From: Sesamum alatum
Lineage: Eukaryota > Streptophyta > Magnoliopsida > Lamiales > Pedaliaceae
Length of the DNA: 64,000 nucleotides
Direction of reading: 5' to 3'
Assembly (NCBI GenBank): GCA_034509735.1
Contig: JACGWO010000005.1
Coordinates: 25,848,383 to 25,912,382 of the forward strand
Shown here in pieces: positions 13,188-26,289 of this stretch. Position numbers and translations under genes: made by a program. Every line of letters begins with the position of its first letter. Position 1 is the first letter of the stretch. The notes under the pieces are model-generated. The model did no database searches. It was not told the origin of the DNA and saw only the letters and a program-made list of their open reading frames with translations.

Positions 13188-14825
13188 CTAGCAGTCGACG
13201 CACACGCGATGCGTGAATAAATAAAAAAATAAAAATATTAATGTATAGTAATCAGTGTGTTTAAATTACATATTTTGGTCAATTTTTGTATATTGATCTA
13301 TTTTAGATTAAAGTTTAGTAGATCATTAACCACACATTTGTTAATTGGCTGATTTAAAATAATATTATACAAAAATAATTAAATAAATACTTTATAAAAG
13401 TCATTTACAAAAACACTTAATGAATGAGGGTATCTATCTATACTATTATAAAAGAAAAAGTTATTTTTCTTTAATAAATGGTGGTTATCTCATATTTTTT
13501 TCAAAATTTTGCCCTAAAAAATAAAGCTGAATTTTAAATTGAATAAGTATATTTATTAGGATTTTCAAGGATAAAATGAAGGACTTTTGATTTTTATTTT
13601 TTAACAGATTTAATTACATAAAAAAGTACAACACGATTTGGTTTTCTTTTTCTTTTTTTTCCTTTTCCCTTATGGTATTTTATTAATGTACAACATGTGT
13701 GTGCAGTTTTTATTTAGTTATAAATCTGCACATAATTTTGTGATATGTATGGGGCAAAATTGAATCAACATTATTTTGGTATAAGAACTACATTATCTTG
13801 TGGTTATTTTCATTTTTATCTTTGAAAATCCTAATAAATACACTTTTTGAACTTAAAATTCAGTTTTGTTTTGGACGGCAAAATTTCAAAGAAGTGGTAA
13901 AAGTATGAGATAACCACCATTTATTAGAAAAATATAATTTTTCCTTTTATAATAGTATATATATATATATAAAGATATATACATATATATCATCAGATGC
14001 CTCTTGAGATTATTAATATTTATTTTAACGTGTTATAAACACATGATTATATGACAATTTTGATTTGGAAAAAAAATCAATATTCCACATATGTTTGGCT
14101 TAAAATAAAATATGTTTATAGAAATTAGAAGTCATCAACTCGAGTGCATTGATCTCATACCAAAATTTCTAATTAATTTCAAAATGAGAGTTCATGTTTC
14201 ATAAATTGAATAAAATAAATAAAAATTTAAATTAGTAAATTCACTTACTATTTCATAGAAATGTTGACAATTAAAAAAAGCAAGTATGCAATATGTAGGA
14301 AAATTTAATTATATATGAAACATATCTATAGTAACATTAAATATTTTAGCTTTTATGCTTTGCGTCTTTGATCTTTACGTATAAAAACGAAAATCAATGG
14401 CCTATGAGAAAATATATATGTATATATATATATATAATTGCATAAAAGAAAAAAAATAAAGAACATATTAATTACATGTTTCTTATTAAGACCAAATTCT
14501 TGAAAATATATTAACATATTAGTTTGTGAGAAATGTTTTATACTTTAATTGGGTTTTTGTAGAGAAAAAAAAAGAAAAGAAAAAGTTGGTGGAGAACATG
14601 GGTTGTTATGGTAAGAGGGCATATTTGGTAGTTTGTAAATTTGGTATGAGAACTACCAATAAGATGGTGAATTTTCTTTTTTGTCCTCTACAAATAATTA
14701 ATTGATCTTGTAAAAAGAAATTAGCAAATGTATTTTAAAAGAAACAAAGGGCAATTGTTGTAAAAATCCATAAATAACTTCCATATTAGACACAAATGAA
14801 GGTTTCTTTTTATAATTAGTATAGA
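13188..14825 (-). mobile_element. Non-autonomous Helitron
   Basis: On the minus strand it begins TCTATACTAATTATAAAAAG (after A, plus 14826 T) and ends CTAG at 13188, followed by T (plus 13187 A). Before the CTAG lies a hairpin, CACGC-ATC-GCGTG, a perfect 5-bp stem at plus 13202-13214. This gives the expected A|TC...CTRR|T layout. It has no Rep/helicase ORF. It carries a fold-back repeat at 13437-13960. It lies between BUD23 and STT3B, ending about 500 bp upstream of the STT3B start codon. Confidence 0.7.
13437..13960. repeat. Fold-back repeat inside the Helitron
   Basis: The left arm starts TCTATACTATTATAAAAG and continues through GGTGGTTATCTCATA and TATTTATTAGGATTTTCAA to about 13620. The right arm (about 13795-13960) is its inverted copy, ending CTTTTATAATAGTATA. 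Arms are about 165-185 bp with a 170-bp centre. Each arm resembles a Helitron 5' end, so this may be two Helitron ends meeting head to head rather than a classical TIR transposon. No coding content. Confidence 0.65.
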
Positions 14826-15332
14826 TATTAATTTATTATTTTATACATAATTTATTAAGTAATAAATATTTATTTAAAATAGTATTATGAAAAATACGCA
14901 TACACATGGGTATGTGAGCCACAAATTACTAAGTTAATAGTTAATACTAAGCAAGCAATGTACGAAATAATTGTCCTTCTCATGAATTAGATAGATACTA
15001 TGATAAAATGGAAAATAGAATGAAGAATTCGGAGACCCTAAAATAAGGCGTAGGGAGGTTATTTTGGACAAACAAGTCGGTCCACTCCACTCCATCTCTC
15101 TCTCTCTCACTCACTCTAGAGTCTAGTCTTCAAATGCAAGTGAGACACACTCTTCAGAGGCAGAGAGCAGTAGGGTTTAATGACTGAAATCCTGAATTCT
15201 TCTTCATCCATGGAACTCTTCTATTGATTCCCCTCAAATTTCGCTCCCATCACCACCTACTCAATTCGAATCCCCCACTACGCCGAATTCGAGACCTTGT
15301 TTTCATCCGATCTGATCCGATCTATCAATTCA
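14826..15332 (+). promoter_or_regulatory. STT3B promoter and 5' leader, with telo-box
   Basis: An AT-rich spacer, then from about 15085 a CT-rich stretch with repeated CTCTCT and ACTC typical of plant leaders. TAGGGTTT at 15171-15178 is a telo-box in reverse orientation. The same motif at a similar position upstream of BUD23 suggests both are growth-linked genes. An in-frame TTG at 15297 could extend the frame, but no family evidence supports it. Confidence 0.45.
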
Positions 15333-18300
15333 ATGGTGACTGCGAAGATGGACAAATCGCCGGTGGATCTGCTGGCTTCACCTAGCCTTGCCTCGCTGCT
15401 CAAATCCCTTAAGCTGAAGACGAAGCAGCAGGAGCTCTTGATCCGTGTCTCCATTCTCTGTTTGGTTTACGTTTTGGCCTTCATTACCCGTCTCTTCAGT
15501 GTCTTGCGTTACGAGAGTATGATCCACGAGTTTGACCCCTACTTCAATTACCGAGTTACCCAGTATTTGACTCAGAAGGGGTTTTACGAATTTTGGAACT
15601 GGTTTGACTCCGAGAGCTGGTATCCACTCGGTAGGATTATTGGTGGGACTCTCTATCCTGGCCTCATGGTCACCGCTGCTCTCATCTATTGGATTCTTCG
15701 TTTCCTCAGGTACATTTCTTTGTTTCTCATAATACGCATGCGCATGCCTAGTGTATTTGTTGGAGCCATTGTAAACAATGTAACTATGTGATTGAAATCA
15801 TAGGAATATTGCATTTTCGGCTTTTTCTTTATTTCTTAAGAACAAATAAATTGCAAGTATCAAGCTTTCGCGTCTATGTCAGTCGTGCACATGATAAGGT
15901 TGCAAATTTTGCTTAATATACGTATTTGAGAAGATTGATTATGGTTGACTCTTTGTAATGAAGTACAGGTTTTAATTTTATCTATATGGATATCCCGTGG
16001 ATGTAAAGATAATGGGTTAATCTCTAAAAGGATGGATTTGAATTTGCTCCTTTCCTTATAAATATGATGATGATGATGAGTGTAATATCTTACCCGCAAA
16101 AAAAAAAAAAAAGTATGCAAATAGGAAAATTAGAATGAGAATAATTTTACTATGTTCTTAGCTTGTTATTTAATGGGAGGTCATAATTATGTCCCTTTTC
16201 ATTTGAGGATGTAAAATCATGTTTATCTGGTGGAGGTTCTATTACAAAATTAAAATATGGTTCCAGCCTCTCTATGTTGAGATCCCCAGGACTTCTGGCC
16301 ATCGCCATTGTAAGCTCTGACTCTGCAGGATCTTTTCCACCTCCAATTCAATTCGTGGCATTCTCTGTAGATTTAGTTACTATCTCATGGATGCTCTATT
16401 ACAAAATTAAAGATGGTAACATTATATTTGAGATCTCAAGAGCTTCCTTTCATTTCCAGGTTTGCTGTTCACATTCGTGAAGTTTGTGTGCTGACTGCAC
16501 CATTTTTTGCTTCCAATACCACGCTTGTTGCATACTTCTTTGGGAAAGAGTTATGGGACTCTGGTGCCGGACTTGTAGCTGCTGCATTAATTGCTATTTG
16601 CCCTGGTTATATCTCAAGGTCGGTGGCGGGCTCATATGATAACGAGGGTGTTGCTATATTCGCTTTGCTGCTTACTTTCTATTTATTTGTTAAGGCTGTG
16701 AATACGGGTTCACTTGCTTGGGCCCTGGCCTCAGCTTTTGGATACTTTTATATGGTTTCAGCGTGGGGTGGTTATGTCTTCATTATTAATCTGATCCCTC
16801 TGTACGTGCTGGTTCTGTTGATTACTGGAAGATACTCGATGAGGTTATATGTAGCTTACAATTCCATGTATGTGCTGGGAATGTTACTTGCAATGCAGAT
16901 TCGTTTTGTGGGCTTTCAGCATGTCCAGTCTGGAGAACACATGGCAGCAATGGGAGTGTTTTTCTTGATGCAGGTATGTTTTCTGGTTTCTGAGAGCAAA
17001 TATACTACTTGGTCATTACTTGATGCTGTCAAAAGCTTTAAATAATTACTCAGAAGGGGGTGTGAGAGTTTGAGTGAATCTTTTTGCTTTGGCACATGAG
17101 TGTGGAAAAACTTGCTTTATATGGCATAAGATAGAGCTAAGCTCTAGTTTGTAGAAATTGATGAAGATTAATTTAATTTTAGATTAAGTCTCTCTCCTTT
17201 GCTGATCAAAGAAAATAGCATCCTTCTGGAAAGAAACCAAAATTATTTTCCTTCAGCGCTCCATAGAATAACTGCCTTTGACACTCAATCTGATATATTT
17301 GCTAGGATGCCAGCAATTGAGGTTTATCACATGGAATATTCGGGATGTGATTTCTTGAACATCTGACTATATCCATGGGAACACTGTATTCTTTAACTAA
17401 TCTATATATTGGTGAGATCTTTTTTGCTTACTTTTGATTTGGAGAGGTTAAAAACTTCAGATGATGATATTTGTGGGCAGTGACCTCCAATTGCTGTATC
17501 TTTGTTTCCTTTTCATATGTCTTTGGAGAGAAGCCATATGTGCCACTGACTTTCGACTTCCTGTATAGGTGTTTTACTTCTTAGATTGGGTGAAATATCT
17601 GCTAAATGATCCAAAGAAATTCCACACCTTCCTGAGGATCACAGTGACCACTGCAGTAGGTTTGGGTGTGATAGCTCTGGGAGTTGGCACTGCTTCTGGG
17701 TATATTTCTCCATGGACTGGTCGATTTTATTCTCTCCTGGATCCAACTTATGCCAAGGATCACATTCCAATAATTGCTTCTGTCTCTGAGCACCAGCCAA
17801 CAGCATGGTCATCATTCATGTTTGATTTTCATATATTGTTGCTTCTTTTCCCAGCTGGTCTATATTTTTGCTTCAAACGGTTATCAGACGCCACAATATT
17901 CATAGTGATGTATGGTCTCACTAGTATGTACTTCGCTGGAGTCATGGTGCGGCTAATACTCGTTGCTACACCTGCAGTATGCCTTATTAGTGCAATTGCA
18001 GTCTCAGCCACCATAAAGAATCTAACTCAGCTTGTGAGGGCAAAGAGCAAACCTAATCCTGTTGGTCCTGGTAAAGGGACAAGTAGCACCAAAGCTTCCG
18101 CCAAGGTTGGTATCTGGTGCTTACTTTTACTGGTCCACCTGATTTATGCAAGTTATTTGGAAATCTTCCTCATGAATTCATTGTGCATAGTAGAATGTGT
18201 TTTTGATTGTTTTAACTGTCCATGTGGAGGTCAAAGTATTCAACTGATTTTGATGTTTTTATCTTACTACTGCAATATGTTTTTTAATTGGTTGATGCAA

Positions 18301-21300
18301 CTGTCAATTTCCTTTACCTGGTGATCGAAAGTTCTCTTGTTTTTCTGTTGGTCCAATGTTCTACGACAACTTTCACCATTAGTTACTTAGTGTCATTGCT
18401 GAATTCTGGCATGTGATCTTGAATACTGAAATGAAAATAGAACATTTTAGGCTTCTCCGTTTATTTTTAAAATATATGCATATGATGGGCGTCCAACCGC
18501 TTTATTGACCTAAAAGCTTATGGAGTAACATACTAAACACTAATTTACTTGATCTTATGGGTGAATAGGTATACCTGGGACTTTTTTATATCTCTTGCCC
18601 TATGTTTTAAATCACTTTCTGAGACCGACGATGAAGCTATTTGCATCTTTGGCCCTTGTCTGTTCTTTCATTTTTTGTCTTGTCAAACTTCTGGGTAGTA
18701 ATTCCTTATACTAGTTAAAAGTTGAACACCTTTAATTAACTTGTCGTTGTTTCAAAAACAGGGTTCCCCAGATCAGTCTATGCCTTTCCAAAGAAATGGT
18801 GCCATTGCGTTGCTTCTTGGAGCGTTTTACTTGCTAACCAGATATGCTATCCATTGTACTTGGGTTACATCAGAGGCATACTCATCTCCATCAATTGTCT
18901 TGGCTGCTAGGGGTGCCCATGGGAACAGGGTGATTTTTGATGACTACCGTGAAGCATATTTTTGGCTGCGACAGAACACTCCTCAAGATGCCAAGATAAT
19001 GTCTTGGTGGGATTATGGTTATCAGATCACTGCCATGGGGAACAGAACAGTTATTGTTGACAACAACACTTGGAATAACACACACATTGCTACTGTTGGA
19101 CGTGCTATGTCATCTTATGAGGATGAAGCATATGAGATTATGAGATCACTGGATGTCGATTATGTGTTGGTTGTTTTTGGAGGTGTTACTGGTTATTCTT
19201 CTGATGATATTAACAAGTAAGAACTTAGATATTTAACTAGTAATTCGTTTCTTCTAAGTGCTCTAATATGTTTTCTTTTGCTTAACTGGAAAAAGTCTTT
19301 GCTGCTAACCCAGATATACACATAGGGGTTTTTGTTTTTAGTGGACAAAGTTTTTGCTCAAATTTATAGGTATGATAGGAGAGGGATAGAAGTTGCATAA
19401 ATTTCATTGGATTTTCAGGTACTTGAAATCATGTTAATTGACAGAATATGTGGTTAGTTGGTGCAAATTAATATTCATGAAACTCATACTTGGAAATTGG
19501 CAACAATAACGGCTAGGAGCCCCTTTGAGATGTCATGTGGTGTCTGTAAGATGCTAATGCCTGACTTGACTGAAAATCGAAATACTGGTCACACGCTGAT
19601 AAGATCGTTAATCTTACTTAACCACTGAGCTAAATGTCTGAAATGAAGGCTAAAATATATTTTATCATTAATCTTTTTATGTATTATTACGTGACTTATT
19701 TTAACAGATGGAGATATACAACTCTAAATTGTCTTTGAAATATACATGTGTAAATGCAGTGTGTGCATGCTAACTATTTGGTCTGATTTCATTTCCTTAT
19801 ACTGATAGTTCCCCTTGACGGTTTTATCACCTTTCTCAAACTGATATGACCATTTTATGTCAGATTCTTGTGGATGGTAAGAATTGGAGGTGGAGTTTTT
19901 CCTGTAATTAAGGAACCAGATTACCTTGTTAATGGAGAGTATCGTGTTGACAAAGGCGCAGCTCCAAAAATGTTGAACTGTCTAATGTAAGTTGATTTTC
20001 ATGTCTACCTGTCTGCTGAAGAGTGATCTTAAATTGAATAATTTTCGATTTTCTTTGTTGACTGGGATAATATATAAAAAAGATTAAAGTCTATGTATAA
20101 TTTTTAGAGAATTACAAAACTTGGGGTTGCCTATCTACTGCTATTTGTTTAGGCACCCTGCTGCATCTATATATATGGGTTGCTTCGTTTCAATTTGTCC
20201 TTTTGTACTGTCAACATATTAAATAATTTAGATGGCGATTACCCGTAAAGTTTCTATATACAAAGTTTAAAGCAAAGGTTGCTGAGGAATATTAGATCTT
20301 TTCCAAGGGAGCTCTAGCATCCTTGGGAAAAGAAAGCTGCTTCCACGAGGATAGAATGAACCTATGATGTTCACAATATCCTGTCATGTTTTAGCACTTA
20401 TTATATACCTTATTGCTTGACTTATATATTCTGAAGCTTACTTTGGTGCTAAGGAATACAACATGTCTGTACTATCCTAATTTTGTAGTACTTGTGGTTA
20501 TGAAGTGCTTGCTTAAATTTTTGATGGAGTGACTAGATTGACTCTGTCGGTGCTAAGATTTCTAACTTTGGATGATAAGGGTTTTGTTGTTTTGTTTGTT
20601 GATATATCATGTGATTTTGGATTAAATTGATCTTTATATGAATTTGAAATTGTTAGTACATGCAAGAGGAAATTACTCTGCATCTCCTGCTTTTACTATG
20701 ATATTGTCCCTCTAATGTTTCACCTCTTGATTAGGTACAAGCTATCTTATTATCGATTTGGTGAGCTGACTACGGAATATGGAAAGCCTCCCGGGTGAGT
20801 TGACTTTTACAAACCCAACCCCCTCGTTGACTCTATGCTAATTCGCTCAGAGAAATGCCAATTACAGATTTCCTTGTTTGTTGAACTAGGATGGTATTTT
20901 GCTTGAATCTGCATTTTGAACAAGCCTAATGATTCTAGTAAAGTTCAATAGCTATTTTCTTTCATGAGAAAACATGATAACACTTATATCTTCTCCAGTT
21001 CTAATTATTTATTATTGCCAAGTGTTTAGGGATGAGTAGGGTAGACCTGCAATAATAACTGTGCATAATAACCAAAGCTGGCAATCTTTGGCTTCTGAAA
21101 AAAAGTGCACACTGCATAAGATGATGGGAAAACTGAGAAGAAAGGGATAATATAAGTTTACCTTGGAGTTAATTCTATGGAAACACTTTCCTGTTATGCA
21201 CTGTGGGCAAAACTCTTATCCTTATGAGCATCTGGAGACACCTAGTTGTGACAGAAAACAAATTGTCTGGAAGGACATTGGGAGGTCTGTGGCTTACTTG

Positions 21301-21909
21301 AAGCCTTCACTCTAAAGAGTATCTGAAATTATCTCTATATTCTTATTTCCATTCTCTTGGTGATATCTTTTATTTATTTTTTTTGTGTTACAATTTTTTT
21401 GGTGATATCTGGTGCTGTACAATTCTATATATGTTAGCATAATAGTTAAGTTTCTCATGTCATTGACGATAATTGATACAACCAATATAATTCTTTAGAA
21501 AGGGGACCGCAATATATTGCTTTCCTGTGTCTGTTACACTAACATTTGGGATAGATTGAGAATACAACCTAATGTTTGGTAGATGACCACCTTATCAAGC
21601 ATGTGATGCCAAGTAAATGTGAACCCGTAAATACAAGTTGGGAATATTGTGATTGTGAATGCTTATTGTTTCTACATATATTTACATCTCAATTGATTAT
21701 GTTATCTGTAATTGGCAGTATGATATACTTTGGACCTCACTAGATGTGTTACTATCTATAATTCTTTTGATTTTAACAGATACGACAGAGCACGGGGGGT
21801 TGAGATTGGAAATAAAGATATAAAGCTAGAACACTTGGAAGAGGCCTTCACTACGTCGAACTGGATAATCAGAATATACAAGGTCAAACCCCCAAATAAT
21901 AGGTGGTGA
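15333..21909 (+). CDS. STT3B: Oligosaccharyltransferase catalytic subunit STT3, B type
   Basis: The multi-pass ER membrane subunit that transfers the lipid-linked glycan to asparagine in N-X-S/T sites. Inferred exons: 15333-15709, 16460-16973, 17569-18105, 18762-19216, 19864-19986, 20735-20794 and 21780-21909. All borders are GT-AG and the frame is intact, giving 731 residues, close to the roughly 735 of Arabidopsis STT3B and shorter than STT3A. Family motifs: EFDPYFNYR (66-74, first acidic metal-binding loop), SVSE (368-371) and WWDYG (558-562) in the luminal domain. Hydrophobic membrane segments run from about residue 36 to 500. The C-terminus ends KPPNNRW. The first ATG of the frame was chosen. 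The A or B assignment is by length and remembered similarity and is less certain than STT3 itself. Confidence 0.95.
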
Positions 21910-24900
21910 TCAACTCACACTCTCTCTCTTGCGGGACTACACATGTTACGGTAGTGCTGAGTTTATGGATTAGGTTAAATAGACCGTTGTAGGTTTCCTT
22001 TTTGTAACAGTTGAGGTTCCAAATTTTCTGGGTTTTATATTTCTTTCAGATTTTATATTGCCCTTTCACCTCATTACTGTAACTGAAAGCTACTTACTAA
22101 CTAGTTGCAACGCAACAATCGTTTGGATGTCAAGTGCAATTCATTAATGCTATTTATAGGCTTATGGAGCGCGCGGGCAAGAAGTTGACATGAGTTTAGA
22201 TTGCTCTTTGTTTCTTTTTTCCCCAGATATGGGATATGTGCTTCACTGGGAATCTAATGCACCATTGGAATAACACTTTCGATGTCATAAACTGATTATG
22301 GATTTGTCTGGAGAAACATAATCATAGTATTTGCGGATGCATTTGACAGGATTACTTGTCTTCACTTTCTTTTCTGTTAAAAATTGCACATATGAATAGA
22401 ATTGTACAATTTTTTCAAACATCAAATAAGCCAAACTAGCTGAAAGATGCAATTAACTGGTTATTTAATAGCAGACAAGTTTCTCGCTTCACATTTGACT
22501 AGCAATTTAAAGAGGCAAAACAATCAGCTTGCAGCTATTTCAGTAGTTGAAATGAAACTTTATGCATAATCACATGGTCTGGGAAAGATTTATTTCAACA
22601 TATTCTGATTCTTCAGATTGTGCCTTGTTGATTTTATTAAAGCGTATGCCCAACAACAACAAAATATTCTTTCATACAGACCATAACATAAGACGAGAAA
22701 GTTATTAACTTTACAGGAAGTGGAAGCAAGGAAGAAGGCTAAGGATCATAACACCATTTGTTTGCATATCACATCCACCATATGCTCAGAATGCTATTTC
22801 CATATGAAAAATGTTATAGACAAAGCCTACATATTCGAATACATTGTTACTTTCCGGGCGTGAACTCTAGTAACATCCACATTGTGTCAAATTATGATAT
22901 ATGTGTACTCAAATCATAAACCACTCGAGAAAAGAATCCAGAAAAACTGTGCCACGACTTCTATGGTGTTTAAAGTGAAAATAGCAAACTGTACCTACTT
23001 TTATTTATGAACCACCAGTAAAAGTGCTATTGCTACATTGAATGTATACAAATATCCCTTTTATCAACTTGTTACACATCGATGAAAGCTTCTCCACTGC
23101 AACCCTGCAAATAGAAACAAGGAAACTCAATCAACTAAAAACATTAGACATGCCAATCAGAAGCACAAGTGAACTTGTTTCCTCAGTCATACTAAAGTTT
23201 TATCATACCAGATTAGATAAGACGAAAAATCTGAAAGTTGAACTAAGACATACAGTGATTTAAGGCAGTGGCATCAGAAGAATGAAAAATTGAATATTGT
23301 CCTGTGAAAGCAAGTGGTTTTTCCAGTATGTTGCTCGCTAGTGCAATTATCCTAGTTAAGTATGGATGTCAGAATTATGCTAATAAAGTGCAGAGAATCA
23401 AACTCGAAATGGAAACTCCAAGTCAAAGTCTGAATCCTTGTTACCAAACACATTGTATTCTATTTTGCATATGAACCCACCTTGCTACCACTGTATAAGG
23501 TGTCAAAAGATGCTAAGTGCATAGTGCCATATTTGAAAAGAAGCATAAGCCATGTATAACTATGGATAACCAGTTGAAAAAGAGAAACCAGGGCCACTTT
23601 CTTCCGAATCAGAAATCATTATCCTACTGCAGGTTGGCTACTTGCAGAAAAGCCCCAGTCCAGATGTGACAATGCTACTGGAATATCTTTGGTATTCATT
23701 TACTGGGCGTTATTCAATTGCTTTATCTATACAGGCAAGACTATGTGCTGCTTAATGGCAACAGATAATATTTAGTGCTCCAAACTGTCAGCCTTTGGTG
23801 AACTAAACTTAAAAGATCAGCATACTGCCACAGAGTACCAAAACAGTACCCCCAGTTACCACCAAGGCTCATATATTGCCATCTTATGGTTCAGGTAAAA
23901 TCTGTTCCACCCTTGAGACTTTTACGCAGATTAAATACTGTTAATAAGGGACTTACTGATGGATATCATAAAAACCAAAGGTAACTCAGGTTTGCTATTA
24001 TGCTGAACATAAACAAAGGATTTAGTATGGGAGGAATTTCTTTTCTCGAAGTGGAGTCCCATTATTTCGCCATGACAATATATTACATGAGTGAGCAGTT
24101 TTCTCTAAAGGCAGTGACTTTTGGCAGGGATAAAGGGATGACGTTCCCACCGCTTTCATGTTTATTTGATACTTTCTTTAATTGAAGAATAAGGTTTCGG
24201 CTTCCATCATGTATGCAAAGAAAAAACACTTATCAAATGCATAGTTCGCCAAAAAGTTATTCCTTAAAGGCTACTGCAGCTGCATATACTTGATAGAATG
24301 AAATGAACAGTGAATGAAAATGCAATTGTCGGGACTAATTCAAAGTCTTCAGAGTTGTGGAGTATATGCAGCACGCCAGAGAACCCAAAGAAGAACACAG
24401 CAAATGTTGAGTTCATTGGTTGGAATTTCAGCAGGCACCCTTGTTTGAAACACTAAAGAGTGCCTGCATAACTTCCAGACTGGAAATTAGAGATCACAAA
24501 ACAATGGTGGATGACTTAGTCCAAGGTAAAGAAGCTGGGTCTAGCGAGTTCACTCGTGCTGAAAGGCTCAGGTAAGAACATAGCAGATAACTGTATCAGG
24601 CATCCATTAGTTCTGTCTGATAAAGTAATTAATTACATCAAAATACATTGATTAAATTTTTTCTCAAAAACCTCAGCTAGGAGACACCTAGGGAAGGTTG
24701 AACAGGGAAAGCAAGCAAGCCTCTTGTCGATGGTAGTTTGGTAAGTTTGACTAAACAAATTACAGAAGAAACTAATGCAATCACAGCCATGGCAAAACAT
24801 CTTCCATTCCCCATCCAAAGAAAAAAGATATATCTTGACCAATATGACAGCACAATTACGGCATTGAAAAAAAACAGCATTTCTGGGTAATAAACATTTT

Positions 24901-25041
24901 CAGGAGTTTGGTTGCAGGCAAGCAGGATTTTGGTAAATGTGAACTTTAAAATATAGATGAGAAGCATTCATAATAGACTTTTCAAGCAACCCAAAAAATC
25001 AAATAATGTTGCCCCTATGAAAATAACTTCTCATATCCCTA
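21910..25041. other. Intergenic between convergent STT3B and RING gene
   Basis: Begins with the STT3B 3' UTR (TTTTGTAACAG near 22000). From about 22600 to 25040 the composition is gene-like rather than transposon-like. It probably includes the long 3' UTR of the minus-strand RING gene, possibly split by 3' UTR introns, since a good donor (GTATGT) faces leftward at 25135. No protein-coding exon could be identified; ORFs at 23042, 24000 and 24677 show no recognisable domain. Confidence 0.4.
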
Positions 25042-26289
25042 CTACATCCAAGCCCTGCAAATTTTACAGTAAAACATAACAAAAGCAGAAAATATCCTCA
25101 ACAAATATAAGTAGACAAGTAAATCACCAACATACTTTAGTCGAGGTCTTCCTCTCTGGCCTGCCTTCCTCCTGCTCCTGAGCCAGTACCGGGAGCTCCA
25201 CTGTTTACTGTTGTTGGTGCTGTTATTCCCTCCATCATTGCCCTCAGCTCCTCCCCCACTGCTGCTCGTTTCTGCTGGTGAACCAAGCCCTCTAAACAGC
25301 CACGGTAGAGATATTCTAAACCTTCTTTCCACCATCCTCGGTGTCTGTGTACTATTATTGTTATCATCCCTATTGTCCTGACTTCCGGCAGCAACCCCCA
25401 AGCCTATACTGTTATTATTGGTCCTATTACTATTATCATTCATCTGTCCGGTCCTTCGGTTTTCATAATCTGGATCATCAGTGGGCAGCTCATATCTACA
25501 AACCGGGCAAGAGTTATGCAACTCAAGCCAAGGCAATATACAGTCCTTGTGGTAAATATGTTTGCAAGGCATCTGCTTTGCCTCCTCATTTAACTCAAAG
25601 CTATCTTTGCACACAGCGCATTGGGATGAATCCGAAGGCAGCATCTCCTCTGTAATCCTTATATTTGGCAATCCCTCCACCGCAGACTTAGAAGCGGGTG
25701 GCGTCCCATATCGATTCGGATCATTCTCCGCAAGTTGCTGAATCAATTGCTCTAAACCAGGCCCAATAAAATAATCCCCTAAATTCGTAGGAAGTCTAAA
25801 ATCCATGCCGCCGCCCATCCCCCCACCTCCCGGTGCTTCAAAAACAAGCTGAATATTTGCTCCCCTCGCCTGAAGATTAGTCATATAGTTACTAAGAAAA
25901 GCAAAAGGATTAAACTCATTGGGGGATCGTGTGCCAAAAAGAGCAGATAGATCATCGAACCCACCAACTCCGCCGCCGGAAGAGATGGAGTAGGAGGCGC
26001 CGGTAGGGGCGGCGGAGGAAGAAGAGAAGACAACAGGAAAACCACCAAAGGCGGCGGAGGCCGAAAAGTCGTCGGCGAAGAAGGGATTAGGGATGGTGTC
26101 AGTAGGGTTTGAGGGCGGCGCAGTTTCGGATTCTTCAAGAAAGCTGCCATGACAATTGGGGCAAACAAGCTCAGCGGTAGGGGAGGGTGGAGGCGTGATG
26201 GTGACGTGGCGCTCGCATTGATAGCAGAAGTATTGGCGCGGGGGGGCGGCGCCGCCTCCTCCGCCACCAGGAATTCCCGGCGAAGACAT
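25042..26289 (-). CDS. RING-H2 E3 ubiquitin ligase, plant RING1-like
   Basis: A probable E3 ligase that brings an E2 enzyme to unknown targets. The open frame gives 415 residues from MSSPGIPGG. An N-terminal zinc-ribbon lies at about 19-53 (CYQC...CPNC). A Gly/Ser/Phe-rich middle includes NPFAFLSNYM. The C3H2C3 RING-H2 has ligands C224, C227, C242, H244, H247, C250, C261 and C264. An Asn/Ser-rich tail follows, then RRFRISLPWLFRG. The final 30 residues (from YVGDLL) probably read into an intron: a GTATGT donor starts at 25135. Another frame over the same end finishes REEDLD with a TAA at 25137-25139, a terminus that looks more natural for this family, so the last 25 to 60 residues are uncertain. 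The RING domain itself is intact. Confidence 0.85.
   Translation of the reverse strand: MSSPGIPGGGGGGAAPPRQYFCYQCERHVTITPPPSPTAELVCPNCHGSFLEESETAPPSNPTDTIPNPFFADDFSASAAFGGFPVVFSSSSAAPTGASYSISSGGGVGGFDDLSALFGTRSPNEFNPFAFLSNYMTNLQARGANIQLVFEAPGGGGMGGGMDFRLPTNLGDYFIGPGLEQLIQQLAENDPNRYGTPPASKSAVEGLPNIRITEEMLPSDSSQCAVCKDSFELNEEAKQMPCKHIYHKDCILPWLELHNSCPVCRYELPTDDPDYENRRTGQMNDNSNRTNNNSIGLGVAAGSQDNRDDNNNSTQTPRMVERRFRISLPWLFRGLGSPAETSSSGGGAEGNDGGNNSTNNSKQWSSRYWLRSRRKAGQRGRPRLKYVGDLLVYLYLLRIFSAFVMFYCKICRAWM

Noticed and set aside
15297..15332. In-frame TTG extension of STT3B
   Set aside because: No family support and no ATG; the first ATG at 15333 gives the expected length.
25341..25655. 104-codon plus-strand ORF opposite the RING gene
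   Set aside because: It is a shadow of the conserved RING-H2 coding strand.
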